NCBI GenBank assembly: GCA_963715635.1
Contig: OY970261.1
Location: 4,216,001 to 4,280,000, forward strand
DNA from: JAPKZH01 sp963715635
GTDB taxonomy: Bacteria; Acidobacteriota; Aminicenantia; Aminicenantales; UBA4085
Reading direction: 5' to 3'
DNA: 64,000 bases
The first letter of the stretch is position 1, and every line of letters starts with the position of its first letter. Below the pieces are notes generated by a model, which saw only the letters and a list, made by a program, of their open reading frames with translations, made no database searches and was not told the DNA's origin. Positions 1-8,082 of the stretch are shown here, piece after piece. Position numbers and translations under genes: made by a program.

Positions 1-1151
1 TGCTGAAACTTATGATAGAGCCAGTTGGCCAGCTCCAATTTTTCCGCAAGATTTTCGCGGAATGCCTGGACGCCGAATAATTTCAATGGAAGCCAGACGC
101 GCAAGCCTCGATATGAGCGGGATAGCTCCGGAGAATAATCTGCGGCACTGACTTCCCCTTCCGGCGTCTGAATGTCTTGCAAATAATCCGCCGACATCAT
201 ATGGGCCCGGCGCAGGAACTCCCCCTCCCTGACCAGCAGACTCCCCGAGCCATAGGACAGGAAGAGTCCCTTATGAGGGTCCAGAACCACGGAGTCGGAC
301 ATCTCGATTCCGGCAAGCTTTTTCCGGCCTTCTTCGCACAAATTGAAGAAGCCGCCGTAGGCCGCGTCGATGTGGTACCAGAGGCCGAACTTTTTGGCCA
401 CAGCAGCGAGGTCGGGAAGGGGATCGACAGCTCCCGTGTTGGTCGTGCCGGCATTGCCGACTAGAAGAAAAGGCTTTAATCCTTTTTCAAGGTCGGCCCT
501 TATCGCATCCTCGAAGAGCTGCGGAACGGCCCTGTAATTTTCATCCACACCCAGGAGGCGTACATTGCGTTCCGGAATACCGGCCAGGCTCGCGACCTTC
601 ATCACGCAATGGTGGGTTTGATCGGAAGCATAAAGTGTTCCGCGACTCAGGTCGTCGCCGAGAAGATGTTTGCGCGCCGCGACGACAGCGCTGAAATTGG
701 CCAGGGATCCGCCGCTGGTAAGGATGCCGCGGGACGATTCAGGATAACCCATCCATTGGGCAAACCACTCCAGAACGTTGGCTTCCAGACGTGCGGCGGC
801 GGGCGCTGCGAACCAGGCGCCCGTAAAGCGGTTGGTTGCGGCGCCCAAAAAATCGGCGATCGCCGAAGGATAAAGGCCGCCGCCGGGAATATACCCGATA
901 TAGGCTGGGTGTGGGGCATTGATCGAAATCGGAACGATGGTGTCCATAAAGAAATGGAGAAGCGAGGAAAAATCAATTCCCTGCTCGGGGGGCGGCTCGC
1001 GGAGGCTTCGGAGGAACTTCTCGCTCACATCAAGGTTGGAGCGGGGAGCCTTGGGAAGGGCCGCAATATGATCCACGACAGCTCTGACCGCCTCCTCAGC
1101 CATTTTATGCATAGCCTCGGGTGTTAATTCGAGATTTGCCGGTTTTTTCAT
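1..1151 (-). CDS. PLP-dependent group II decarboxylase (aromatic amino acid decarboxylase type), 3' end outside window
   Basis: A continuous frame of about 383 codons starts at the ATG at 1151 and runs off the left edge, so the C-terminus is missing. The translation has the group II decarboxylase layout: an N-terminal helical segment, PAYIGYIPGGG, the LTSGGSLAN turn, HIDAAYGGF (cofactor aspartate) and DPHKGLF, whose Lys should form the PLP Schiff base. Family members decarboxylate aromatic or acidic amino acids in the cytoplasm; the substrate cannot be read from the sequence, but overall resemblance is to tryptophan/tyrosine/DOPA decarboxylases. A TATATT box lies only 7 bases before the ATG and no Shine-Dalgarno sequence is visible, so the transcript may be nearly leaderless. 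It is divergent from the serine hydrolase gene. Confidence 0.88.
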   Translation of the reverse strand, partial: MKKPANLELTPEAMHKMAEEAVRAVVDHIAALPKAPRSNLDVSEKFLRSLREPPPEQGIDFSSLLHFFMDTIVPISINAPHPAYIGYIPGGGLYPSAIADFLGAATNRFTGAWFAAPAAARLEANVLEWFAQWMGYPESSRGILTSGGSLANFSAVVAARKHLLGDDLSRGTLYASDQTHHCVMKVASLAGIPERNVRLLGVDENYRAVPQLFEDAIRADLEKGLKPFLLVGNAGTTNTGAVDPLPDLAAVAKKFGLWYHIDAAYGGFFNLCEEGRKKLAGIEMSDSVVLDPHKGLFLSYGSGSLLVREGEFLRRAHMMSADYLQDIQTPEGEVSAADYSPELSRSYRGLRVWLPLKLFGVQAFRENLAEKLELANWLYHKFQ

Positions 1152-1158
1152 TGTAAAA

Positions 1159-1164
1159 AATATA
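1159..1164 (-). promoter_or_regulatory. Candidate -10 box of the decarboxylase gene
   Basis: The hexamer TATATT on the minus strand ends 7 bases before the decarboxylase ATG. Transcription would begin at or next to the start codon. No convincing -35 hexamer is seen, so this is tentative. Confidence 0.35.
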
Positions 1165-1339
1165 CTTCAAATTGAAAAAGAAATAAATGCTACTAGGGAC
1201 CGGCGCTCCTGAAAACGTAACCATTCCCGGTTTCACCCGTATATTTATATGGGCATTCGTATTTTCGCTTGGACGGTCTAGGGAGAGGTCCAAAAACAAC
1301 GGACTGGTCGCAGACAATGTGACGAAAGGAGATCGAGCC

Positions 1340-2812
1340 GTGAAACACTGCAGGTGTCAGATTCGTTTTTCGGCGGGCCTTCTGGCCGCAGTAATCCTTT
1401 TCGCCGTTCCGGCGGCTCCTGCGTTGGACGGCGCGGTCAATCGAGGAAACTCCTCAAGATCTTGGGCCGGCGCCGCGGCCCTCACAGGCGGACAGCTCGA
1501 GCGCGCCCCGGCGCCTGGCGACCTGGCCGAGAGGATCGATGCGTACCTGAAGCCCTTCGTCGAAACGAACAATTTCACCGGCGTAGTGCTCGTAGCGCGG
1601 GGCGGCCGGATCCTGTTCCAGAAAGGCTACGGCCTGGCGGATGTCGAACACGACGTTCCCAATACGCCGAAGACGCGCTTCCACATCGCTTCGCTCTCGA
1701 AGGCGTTTACGGCCGCCGCCATCCTGCTCCTCGAAGAGCGCGGCCGGCTCGCCACGGCCGACCCCGTATCGAAGTTCCTGCCGGACTATCCAAGCGGCGA
1801 CAAGATCCGGCTCGAGCACCTTCTGACGCACAGCTCCGGCATCCCCAACGTTAACAACTTCCCCGAGTACGACCGGGAGTCCTTCTTCCCCCACACGACG
1901 GCTGGCATCGTGGCCATGTTCAAAGACAAACCACTGGAGTTCGAGCCCGGGACCCGCTTCCGCTATAGCAATTCGAACTATAACGTCCTGGCTCTGATTA
2001 TCGAAACCGTCTCCGGGCAGCGGTACGGCGAATTCCTTCGGACGAACATCTTCGGCCCGTTGGGCCTCGCTTCTACCATACATGACGGGGACGCTGCCGC
2101 ACTGATCAAGGACCGGGCGGTCGGCCTCGAGCCCGAGGGCCTGCGCGGCCTGATGCTCGCTCCGCGCATCGACTGGTCCATCAAGACCGGGAACGGCTCG
2201 CTCGTCACCTCTGCCGCCGACCTTGCTTTATTCGCCCGCGCCCTCTTCGAGGCCCGGCTCTTGCGGCCGGAGTCGCTCAGCAAGATCCTGCGGCCCGGCG
2301 AAGCCTTCCCCTACGGCTGGACCGATCGGGAGCGCGCCAGCCGAAAGGTCAAGGGTTCTGGCGGCCGGAGCCCGGGGTTTGTCTCGAGCCTGGACTATAT
2401 CCTCGAGGACGGCACCGTCATCATCGTCCTCAGCAACAGCTATTCGCCGGTGACCCAGGACCCGATCGCCGCCGACATCGGCGCGATCGTTTATGGCCAG
2501 GCCATACGCCCCCCGGCGATGATCCCGGTCGCGCCGCGGCTAGGCGAATCGGCCGCTCTGGCCGGAACGTACCGAATGCCCGATGACTACTTCATCCCGG
2601 GAGTCACGCTGACCCTCGAGGATCGCGGCGGCTATCTCGAAGCCCGCTGGGCCAACGGAGCGAAGACAGTCATCTATAGCGTCGGGGACGGCGAGTACCT
2701 CGACCGGACCTTCTGGGCGAGGGTGCGCTTCACTCGGGACGCCGAAGGCCAGGTGACGGGCTTCGTCTACAACTTGACGCGCGAATTCATGGCCCGCCGC
2801 CTGGGTCCTTGA
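1340..2812 (+). CDS. Secreted serine hydrolase of the beta-lactamase/D-Ala-D-Ala peptidase (S12) fold
   Basis: I place the start at the GTG at 1340 because AGGAG lies 8 bases before it and the next residues form a signal peptide (hydrophobic run at about residues 10-28); the frame is open further upstream but without a ribosome site. The 490-residue product carries the penicillin-recognising-enzyme motifs: SLSK at about 118-121 (nucleophile Ser and Lys), YSN in the middle, and GGRSPGF in place of the usual K/H-T-G box. The C-terminal 100 residues form a separate beta-rich tail of the kind seen after such domains. Family members hydrolyse peptides, esters or beta-lactams in the periplasm; the substrate is unknown. 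The gene is notably GC-rich. Confidence 0.87.
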   Translation: MKHCRCQIRFSAGLLAAVILFAVPAAPALDGAVNRGNSSRSWAGAAALTGGQLERAPAPGDLAERIDAYLKPFVETNNFTGVVLVARGGRILFQKGYGLADVEHDVPNTPKTRFHIASLSKAFTAAAILLLEERGRLATADPVSKFLPDYPSGDKIRLEHLLTHSSGIPNVNNFPEYDRESFFPHTTAGIVAMFKDKPLEFEPGTRFRYSNSNYNVLALIIETVSGQRYGEFLRTNIFGPLGLASTIHDGDAAALIKDRAVGLEPEGLRGLMLAPRIDWSIKTGNGSLVTSAADLALFARALFEARLLRPESLSKILRPGEAFPYGWTDRERASRKVKGSGGRSPGFVSSLDYILEDGTVIIVLSNSYSPVTQDPIAADIGAIVYGQAIRPPAMIPVAPRLGESAALAGTYRMPDDYFIPGVTLTLEDRGGYLEARWANGAKTVIYSVGDGEYLDRTFWARVRFTRDAEGQVTGFVYNLTREFMARRLGP

Positions 2813-2953
2813 CAGGGGCTTAAATCATGCGAAAGACGGCGGGAAAACGTTTATGGCGACCGAGCGCTTCAGGGCCCTGATCCTGAAATACGACAATATC
2901 TGGGTATTCGAAAAAGAATAGCCTTTTATTTCTTTCCCATCGTCTTCTTCTGC

Positions 2954-2959
2954 TATAAT
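2954..2959 (+). promoter_or_regulatory. Candidate -10 box of the MFS gene
   Basis: A perfect TATAAT lies 11 bases before a TTG and 17 bases before the ATG of the MFS gene. No good -35 is present. The predicted leader would be only a few bases long. Confidence 0.4.
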
Positions 2960-2976
2960 CAGCGCTTTGGTTGACA

Positions 2977-4182
2977 ATGCTGAAGAGAATCGTCGGCATT
3001 TATCGAGAGGCATATCGCGGGCTGCCTCGGGCGGCCTGGATGCTGGCCGCGGCTGCGTTCGTCAACAGCAGCGGGACGATGGTCATTTTTTTCTTGAGCC
3101 TTTATCTGACCCAAAAGCTTGGTTTCTCAACGTCCTTTGCCGGCCAAGCGCTGAGTTTGTACGGGCTGGGAGGCGTAGGCGGAGCGTATTTAGGAGGCTG
3201 GCTCTGCGACAAGATCGGCGCCAACCGCGTCCAGGGGATGAGCCTCCTGCTGACAGGAGGGTTGTGCGTTTCGCTCGGCTTTTTCCAGAGCCGCCCGGCC
3301 ATCCTGATTCTTTTAGCCGCCATCGGCCTGGCAAGCCAAGCTCTGTACCCGGCCAACAGCACGGCCATGACCCTGATCTGTCCGCCGGAATTGCGTCCGC
3401 GCGGTTTTTCGCTCCAACGCCTGGCCAATAACCTGGGCGTTACCATCGGCCCGGTTCTAGGGGGCTATCTAGCCCTTCACAACTATCATTACTTGTTCTG
3501 GGTGGACGGTCTGACGAGCATCGCGGCCGCGGTCCTGATCGTGCTATTTTTCCGCAGAACGCCTATCTATACTCCCGCCCAAGAGAAGTCACAGCAGCAG
3601 CAAGTTTCACCGTGGAAGGATCCTCTCTTCCTCGTTATCCTGGTTTTAACCATCTCCCTGGGCGTAATCTTTGTCCAGTTGTTAAGCACTTATCCGCTCT
3701 ATCTGCGCCGGACCTATGGTTTGGCCGAGAACCGCATCGGCAGTGTGCTGGCGGTCAATACGCTGATGATTGTTTTTCTGGAGATGCCGCTCGTCCATTG
3801 GCTTTCGTGTTTTGCTCCCGGCCGCGTTGTTGCCTGGGGGGCTCTCTTTTTCGGGGCGAGCTTTCCGCTGCTGCCTCTGGGCCGGAGCTTCGGCTTTGCC
3901 GCGTTATGCATGGCCGTCCTGACGGTGGGGGAGATGCTCACATTGCCTATGCTTGCCACTCTAATATCCAATCGAGCCCCCGCTTCGAGTGTAGGCCGCT
4001 TCCAGGGGATGTTCAGCCTGGCTTTTACGGTGGCCTATGTCATCGGTCCTCTTTTAGGCATGTGGGTCTACGGAAGCTGGTCCGCCGAAGCGCTTTGGAT
4101 AGCGGTCGGCCTGATGGCCGTTTTGCTCTGGCTCGGTTTCAATGCCGTCCAGGCGGCCATGAGCAAGGGAAAAGCGACTTGA
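2977..4182 (+). CDS. Major facilitator superfamily transporter
   Basis: The product of about 401 residues is almost entirely hydrophobic and fits 12 transmembrane helices, the usual MFS size. After helix 2 there is a recognisable loop, LGGWLCDKIGANRVQ, the counterpart of the MFS GxLaDrxGrr signature between helices 2 and 3, and the central loop (about residues 190-210) is charged and glutamine-rich. It most resembles drug/metabolite efflux members of the MDR-type MFS group; the substrate is unknown. I start at the ATG at 2977; a TTG two codons earlier is equally open, and neither has a Shine-Dalgarno sequence. The next gene's promoter overlaps its stop codon, so it is probably transcribed alone. 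Confidence 0.85.
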   Translation: MLKRIVGIYREAYRGLPRAAWMLAAAAFVNSSGTMVIFFLSLYLTQKLGFSTSFAGQALSLYGLGGVGGAYLGGWLCDKIGANRVQGMSLLLTGGLCVSLGFFQSRPAILILLAAIGLASQALYPANSTAMTLICPPELRPRGFSLQRLANNLGVTIGPVLGGYLALHNYHYLFWVDGLTSIAAAVLIVLFFRRTPIYTPAQEKSQQQQVSPWKDPLFLVILVLTISLGVIFVQLLSTYPLYLRRTYGLAENRIGSVLAVNTLMIVFLEMPLVHWLSCFAPGRVVAWGALFFGASFPLLPLGRSFGFAALCMAVLTVGEMLTLPMLATLISNRAPASSVGRFQGMFSLAFTVAYVIGPLLGMWVYGSWSAEALWIAVGLMAVLLWLGFNAVQAAMSKGKAT

Positions 4183-4207
4183 TTTCCATTTTTCCCTGAA
4201 ATATAAA
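4179..4207 (+). promoter_or_regulatory. Sigma-70-type promoter of the amidase-dimethylargininase pair
   Basis: TTGATT (4179-4184), a 17-base spacer and TATAAA (4202-4207) precede the amidase ATG by about 46 bases. The -35 box overlaps the stop codon of the upstream transporter gene. Confidence 0.55.
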
Positions 4208-4253
4208 TAGCTCTTCGCTCATTGAACACCGTTTTATCAAGGAGAGAGGGTAC

Positions 4254-6023
4254 ATGAACCACCGGGAATCCGACTCTTTGGGAAACAAGGGATTGGCTTT
4301 GGACAGGCGGCGGTTTCTCGCCTATTTTTCCTCGATAGGGCTGGGATCCACTCTGATGCCGGGCGCCCTTTTAGCCCAGGCCCAGACTCAAGGCCAGGAT
4401 GCTTCGCAGATCACCGCGGAGATGGTCAAGGGCGCGACCAGGATCGCCGGGTTGACGTTCTCCGATGAGGCCGTCAAAAGAATTGTCGAAGGCCTTAACC
4501 GGAAGAACGGCCTCATCAGGAATTATGAAAGCCTCCGCGCAATGAAGCTCGGCAACAGCGTTCCGCCGGCCTTCGTGTTCAATCCGGTCCTCCCGGGAGT
4601 GAAGCTTCCGACCGAGCAGAAGCCTTTCAAAATGACAAAGGTCAAGGTCGCCGTGCCTAAAACCGATGACGACTTGGCTTTCCTTCCGTTAACACATCTG
4701 GCCAGGCTTATCGAGAAGCGCGAAGTCAAATCGATCGACCTCACGAAGCTCTATCTGGAACGCCTGAAAAAGTATGACCCGGTCTTGCATTGCCTTGTCA
4801 CGCTGACCGAGGAACTGGCGCTCAAGCAGGCCGCGAAGGCCGACGAGGAAATCAAAGCGGGAGATTACAGGGGGCCTCTTCACGGCATTCCCTGGGGGGC
4901 AAAAGACCTTCTTTATGTTAAGGGATATAAAACCACATTCGGCGCTTCTCCCTACAAAGACCAGGTTGTCGATGTCGATGCCTCTGTTTACACGAGATTG
5001 ACCGAAGCGGGCGCAGTCCTGTTGGGCAAACTGACCTTAGGAGCCCTTGCCCAGGGAGACCGCTGGTTTGGAGGGCAGACGAAGAGCCCATGGGACCCCA
5101 CGAATCAGACCCAGGGATCGAGCGGCTCTTCAGCGGGCCCATCCTCGGCCACGGCCGCCGGGCTGGTCGGATTCTCCATCGGCACCGAAACCCGCGGTTC
5201 GATCATGTCGCCGGCAGCGCGGTGCGGTGTGACAGGGCTTCGTCCGAGCTACGGCCGCGTCAGCCGTTATGGCGCCATGGCCCTGAGCTGGACCATGGAT
5301 AAGATCGGGCCGATCTGCCGCACGGCCGAAGACTGCGCCGTGGTTTTCAGGACGATTTGTGGGCCTGACGGAAAAGACAACACGCTGATCGATGTTCCCT
5401 TCAACTGGAACGCCGGGGCGGATTTAAAGAAGCTGCGCATCGGCTACGTCAAGGCGGCTTTTGAAGGCGAGATCCCCGACAATCCGGAAAATCCGCAGAG
5501 GGTGCAGCGCCAGCGCGAAATGAGAAAATTCGATGAGGAGGCCTTGCGTGTCATTCGCTCGCTGGGCGTGAACCTCAAGCCGATCGAGCTTCCGAAAATG
5601 ACGACCGACGCCATCGACTTCGTCCTGACGACGGAGGCTGCGGCGGCCTTCGATGATTTAATCCGGAGCGACAATCTCGACATGATGTCGGCGGATCCGG
5701 AGCGAAGCAGCTGGGTGGGCAGTTTCCGCCTGCATCGTTTTGTGCCGGCTGTGGAATACATACAGGCCAACCGTGCGCGCTACCGGCTGATGGAAGAATT
5801 CGCGGCGTTGTTCGCCGGCCTCGATCTGTTCATCGGAAGCGCTCTGAGCGCGACCAACCTGACCGGCCATCCGGAGATCAGCATCCCGCATGGCTTTGAT
5901 TCCAAGGGGCAGCCGACCAGCCTGCGTTTCACCGGGAAACTGTTCGGCGAATCGGAGATCCTCCTGCTGGCCCACGCCTTTCAACAGAAGACAGGCCATC
6001 ACCTCAAACGTCCGAAGTTTTAA
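4254..6023 (+). CDS. Tat-exported amidase (amidase signature family)
   Basis: The 589-residue protein starts at an ATG preceded by AGGAGAGAGGG. Residues 18-22 (RRRFL) followed by a hydrophobic stretch to about 42 form a twin-arginine signal, so a folded enzyme is exported. The amidase-signature domain follows from about residue 145 with the complete Ser-cisSer-Lys triad: Lys217 in WGAKD, Ser292 in GSSGSSAG and Ser316 in TETRGS; the 75- and 24-residue spacings match those of GatA. A long N-terminal extension (about 50-140) is not part of the core. It hydrolyses a C-N amide bond, but being exported it is unlikely to be the tRNA-dependent GatA. One base separates it from the dimethylargininase gene, so the two are co-transcribed. 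Confidence 0.88.
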   Translation: MNHRESDSLGNKGLALDRRRFLAYFSSIGLGSTLMPGALLAQAQTQGQDASQITAEMVKGATRIAGLTFSDEAVKRIVEGLNRKNGLIRNYESLRAMKLGNSVPPAFVFNPVLPGVKLPTEQKPFKMTKVKVAVPKTDDDLAFLPLTHLARLIEKREVKSIDLTKLYLERLKKYDPVLHCLVTLTEELALKQAAKADEEIKAGDYRGPLHGIPWGAKDLLYVKGYKTTFGASPYKDQVVDVDASVYTRLTEAGAVLLGKLTLGALAQGDRWFGGQTKSPWDPTNQTQGSSGSSAGPSSATAAGLVGFSIGTETRGSIMSPAARCGVTGLRPSYGRVSRYGAMALSWTMDKIGPICRTAEDCAVVFRTICGPDGKDNTLIDVPFNWNAGADLKKLRIGYVKAAFEGEIPDNPENPQRVQRQREMRKFDEEALRVIRSLGVNLKPIELPKMTTDAIDFVLTTEAAAAFDDLIRSDNLDMMSADPERSSWVGSFRLHRFVPAVEYIQANRARYRLMEEFAALFAGLDLFIGSALSATNLTGHPEISIPHGFDSKGQPTSLRFTGKLFGESEILLLAHAFQQKTGHHLKRPKF

Positions 6024-6024
6024 A

Positions 6025-6786
6025 ATGTTTATGCACGCCATCGTCCGGAAACCATGCCAGAACCTGGTGCGGGGAATTACAGCCGCGAATCTAGGGATGC
6101 CCGACTATGAAAGAGCGATCCTCCAGCATGCTGAGTATGTGGATGGCCTGCGGTCGTGCGGCCTAGACGTCATTGTCCTGGAAGCGGACGAGCGGTATCC
6201 AGATTCCACATTTGTGGAGGATACGGCGGTCGTAACCGAAAAGATGGCGGTCATCACCAGCCCGGGCGCTCCGAGCAGAAAAGGTGAAGAGGCGAGCGTG
6301 GCCGAAGCGCTGAAATCATTTTTCCCCAGCCTCGAATATATCCAGCCGCCCGGAACGCTCGAGGGCGGGGACGTGATGAAGGTCGGGGATCATTTTTTTA
6401 TTGGGCTCTCGCAACGGACGAATCGGGAAGGAGCGAATCAGTTTGCCCGGATCGCGGAAAAATTCGGATATGCATCTTCTTTGGTGCCGTTGAAACGAGT
6501 GCTTCACCTGAAGACCGGCGTCGCTTATCTTGAAAATAAAAAGCTCTTGGCCGCCGGTGAATTTATGGCCCACCCCGCCTTTGAAGATTTTCATCGTGTT
6601 CCTGTCGGCGAGGATGAATTGTATGCGGCCAATTCTGTTTGGGTGAACGGCTGGGTGCTCGTTCCCGCAGGATTTGAAAAGACAAAACGAGCCATCGAGA
6701 ATTTGGGCTATGCCGTCAAAGACATTGACGTTTCGGAGTTTCGCAAGCTCGACGGCGGGCTGAGCTGCCTGTCGCTGCGGTTTTAG
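6025..6786 (+). CDS. Dimethylargininase (DDAH) / amidinotransferase-fold hydrolase
   Basis: The 253-residue product matches N-omega,N-omega-dimethylarginine dimethylaminohydrolases in length and motifs: FVEDTAVV (Glu65-Asp66), LEGGDV, the catalytic His161 in HLKTGVAYL and the nucleophilic Cys248 in GGLSCLSLRF at the extreme C-terminus. Such enzymes hydrolyse methylated arginines, or arginine-like guanidines, to citrulline-type products in the cytoplasm. The ATG lies one base after the amidase stop (a second ATG two codons later is possible), which indicates translational coupling. The pairing suggests salvage of guanidino or amide compounds, but this is inference. Its stop codon abuts the inverted-repeat element downstream. 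Confidence 0.9.
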   Translation: MFMHAIVRKPCQNLVRGITAANLGMPDYERAILQHAEYVDGLRSCGLDVIVLEADERYPDSTFVEDTAVVTEKMAVITSPGAPSRKGEEASVAEALKSFFPSLEYIQPPGTLEGGDVMKVGDHFFIGLSQRTNREGANQFARIAEKFGYASSLVPLKRVLHLKTGVAYLENKKLLAAGEFMAHPAFEDFHRVPVGEDELYAANSVWVNGWVLVPAGFEKTKRAIENLGYAVKDIDVSEFRKLDGGLSCLSLRF

Positions 6787-7030
6787 GGGAGTCCGTAACG
6801 CTCTTGCTTCCGCGAAGGTTTTTCACGCCGTTCCCCCGCCGTCTTCTCGGCGCTGCGGAACTCGCACCATACCCCCGATCATCTCCCCTGATCTGTGCCG
6901 CATATTCCGGATCACGGCAAGCCGCGGCGAGGCTCGCACAGTCCTCGCGCTCCAAAAACGGAGTCTCCTCGAAGACGGCGAGGGAAGGCTAAACCTTCGC
7001 TGATGGTCGCGGCGATCGTCACGGACTCCC
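6787..7030. repeat. MITE-like element with long imperfect terminal inverted repeats
   Basis: The 244-bp stretch between the dimethylargininase stop and the next gene begins GGGAGTCCGTAACG and ends with the complement of GGGAGTCCGTGACG. Reading both ends inwards, the arms keep pairing for about 60 bases: GCGAAGGTTT (6812-6821) pairs with 6991-7000, and TTCCCCCGCCGTCTTC (6831-6846) pairs with 6971-6986 at one mismatch. No transposase gene lies inside and no target-site duplication is obvious. It could be a non-autonomous transposable element or a large structured RNA; nothing in the interior resembles a gene. Confidence 0.6.
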
Positions 7031-7096
7031 GAATTATCCCAAGCGAGACGGGCTAGATCCGAAAGGAAAAACTGAACTTTAGGCCCATGTTTTGCG

Positions 7097-7102
7097 TATA
7101 AT
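7097..7102 (+). promoter_or_regulatory. Candidate -10 box upstream of the DUF3471-like gene
   Basis: A perfect TATAAT lies 34 bases before the GTG start. No good -35 is visible. Confidence 0.4.
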
Positions 7103-7136
7103 TAAGAGAGCTATTTTAATAAATGAGGAGGTAATC

Positions 7137-7538
7137 GTGCCAAAATGTTCAAAAAGCTCATTATTTGTGATCGGCCTCACCCTGATTTTTATATCAGCGG
7201 CCGTTTATGCGGGATCGAAGACCCAGGATAAGCCGGTTGATACCAAGAAAATTTTGGAGGAGATCGCCGGGGATTATGATTTTGATTTCCAGGGCCAGGC
7301 CATGTTGATCAATTTCTTCGAGAAGGACGGAAAGCTTTTCGGCGCTCCGGTGGGGGAAACACCCGAGGAGATCCTGCCGGTCAAGGGAAGCCTCCTCAAG
7401 TTTGAGGTCACCCCCGGCGGCGGAGGTCAACTCTTCGAATTGGAATTTGTCCGGAATGAGAAGGCCGTGATTGACAAGTGCATCCTGAAAACAATGGGCA
7501 GTGAAATGATAGGGATCAAAAGAGTGGAGAAGAAATAA
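7137..7538 (+). CDS. Small secreted protein with a DUF3471-like beta domain
   Basis: The start is the GTG at 7137, which has GAGGAGG 5 bases upstream; a TTG-initiated frame 45 bases longer would read through the -10 region. The 133-residue product has a signal peptide (hydrophobic residues about 8-22, YAG cleavage site). The mature part runs from GDYDF through KLFGAPVGE and LKFEV to a C-terminal ELEFVRN strand, the pattern of the C-terminal beta domain that usually follows serine beta-lactamase-like enzymes (DUF3471-like). Here it stands alone. Its function is unknown; it probably acts in the periplasm. Confidence 0.6.
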   Translation: MPKCSKSSLFVIGLTLIFISAAVYAGSKTQDKPVDTKKILEEIAGDYDFDFQGQAMLINFFEKDGKLFGAPVGETPEEILPVKGSLLKFEVTPGGGGQLFELEFVRNEKAVIDKCILKTMGSEMIGIKRVEKK

Positions 7539-7623
7539 CGTTGATCGAGCCTGTCTTCTTCCGATAAATTTGCCGGGCAACCATTTGTCACGATTTTCGT
7601 ATTATTTATGAAGGACAGGTGAT

Positions 7624-8082
7624 ATGAAAAAAATGAAAGAGGTAAAGGCTGTTTTGTGGATTGTGGCGCTGATCCTGCTTACGACGTTTTCTTTCTCTTC
7701 GACTCAAAAGGCGGACCTCAGCGGAACCTGGGTTGGAAAAACCGAGGTCCCGGATTCCGGGACCGATGAAGTGACCCTGGTCTTACAGAAATCGGACGAC
7801 GGTTATACCGGGATCGTCAACGATTCCTTAGCCGTCATCGGCAAAGACACTGCGATCAGAGACATCAAGCTTGAGGGCGACCGGCTTTCTTTCGCTTTCA
7901 ATCTCCCGGATGGAAACTGGGTCATGATGAAAGTGACGGTGACGGGCGATACGATGGAGGGCCAGTGGGAGCACCAGGAAGGGGGCATTGGCGCTATTGA
8001 ATTAGTCAGAAAGAAACAACGAGCGGTTCCAAGAGTGTCCAGCCGGGTTTCCCGGCAGAAAATATTCTCTATGTATTTCTGA
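7624..8082 (+). CDS. Small secreted hypothetical protein
   Basis: I do not recognise the family. The 152-residue product has a clear signal peptide (about residues 10-27) and a mature part starting DLSGTWVGKTEV, with alternating beta strands, TGIVNDSL and GQWEH. This is the style of small lipocalin-like or DUF-type beta proteins that begin with a GxW motif. GGACAGG precedes the ATG. Its basic C-terminal tail overlaps the 3' end of the convergent aminotransferase gene by 14 bases, so the last dozen residues are doubtful as functional sequence. Confidence 0.5.
   Translation: MKKMKEVKAVLWIVALILLTTFSFSSTQKADLSGTWVGKTEVPDSGTDEVTLVLQKSDDGYTGIVNDSLAVIGKDTAIRDIKLEGDRLSFAFNLPDGNWVMMKVTVTGDTMEGQWEHQEGGIGAIELVRKKQRAVPRVSSRVSRQKIFSMYF

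Noticed and set aside
6804..6992. Short ORFs inside the inverted-repeat element
   Set aside because: Their sequences are arginine/serine-rich products of the palindromic DNA and have no ribosome-binding site.
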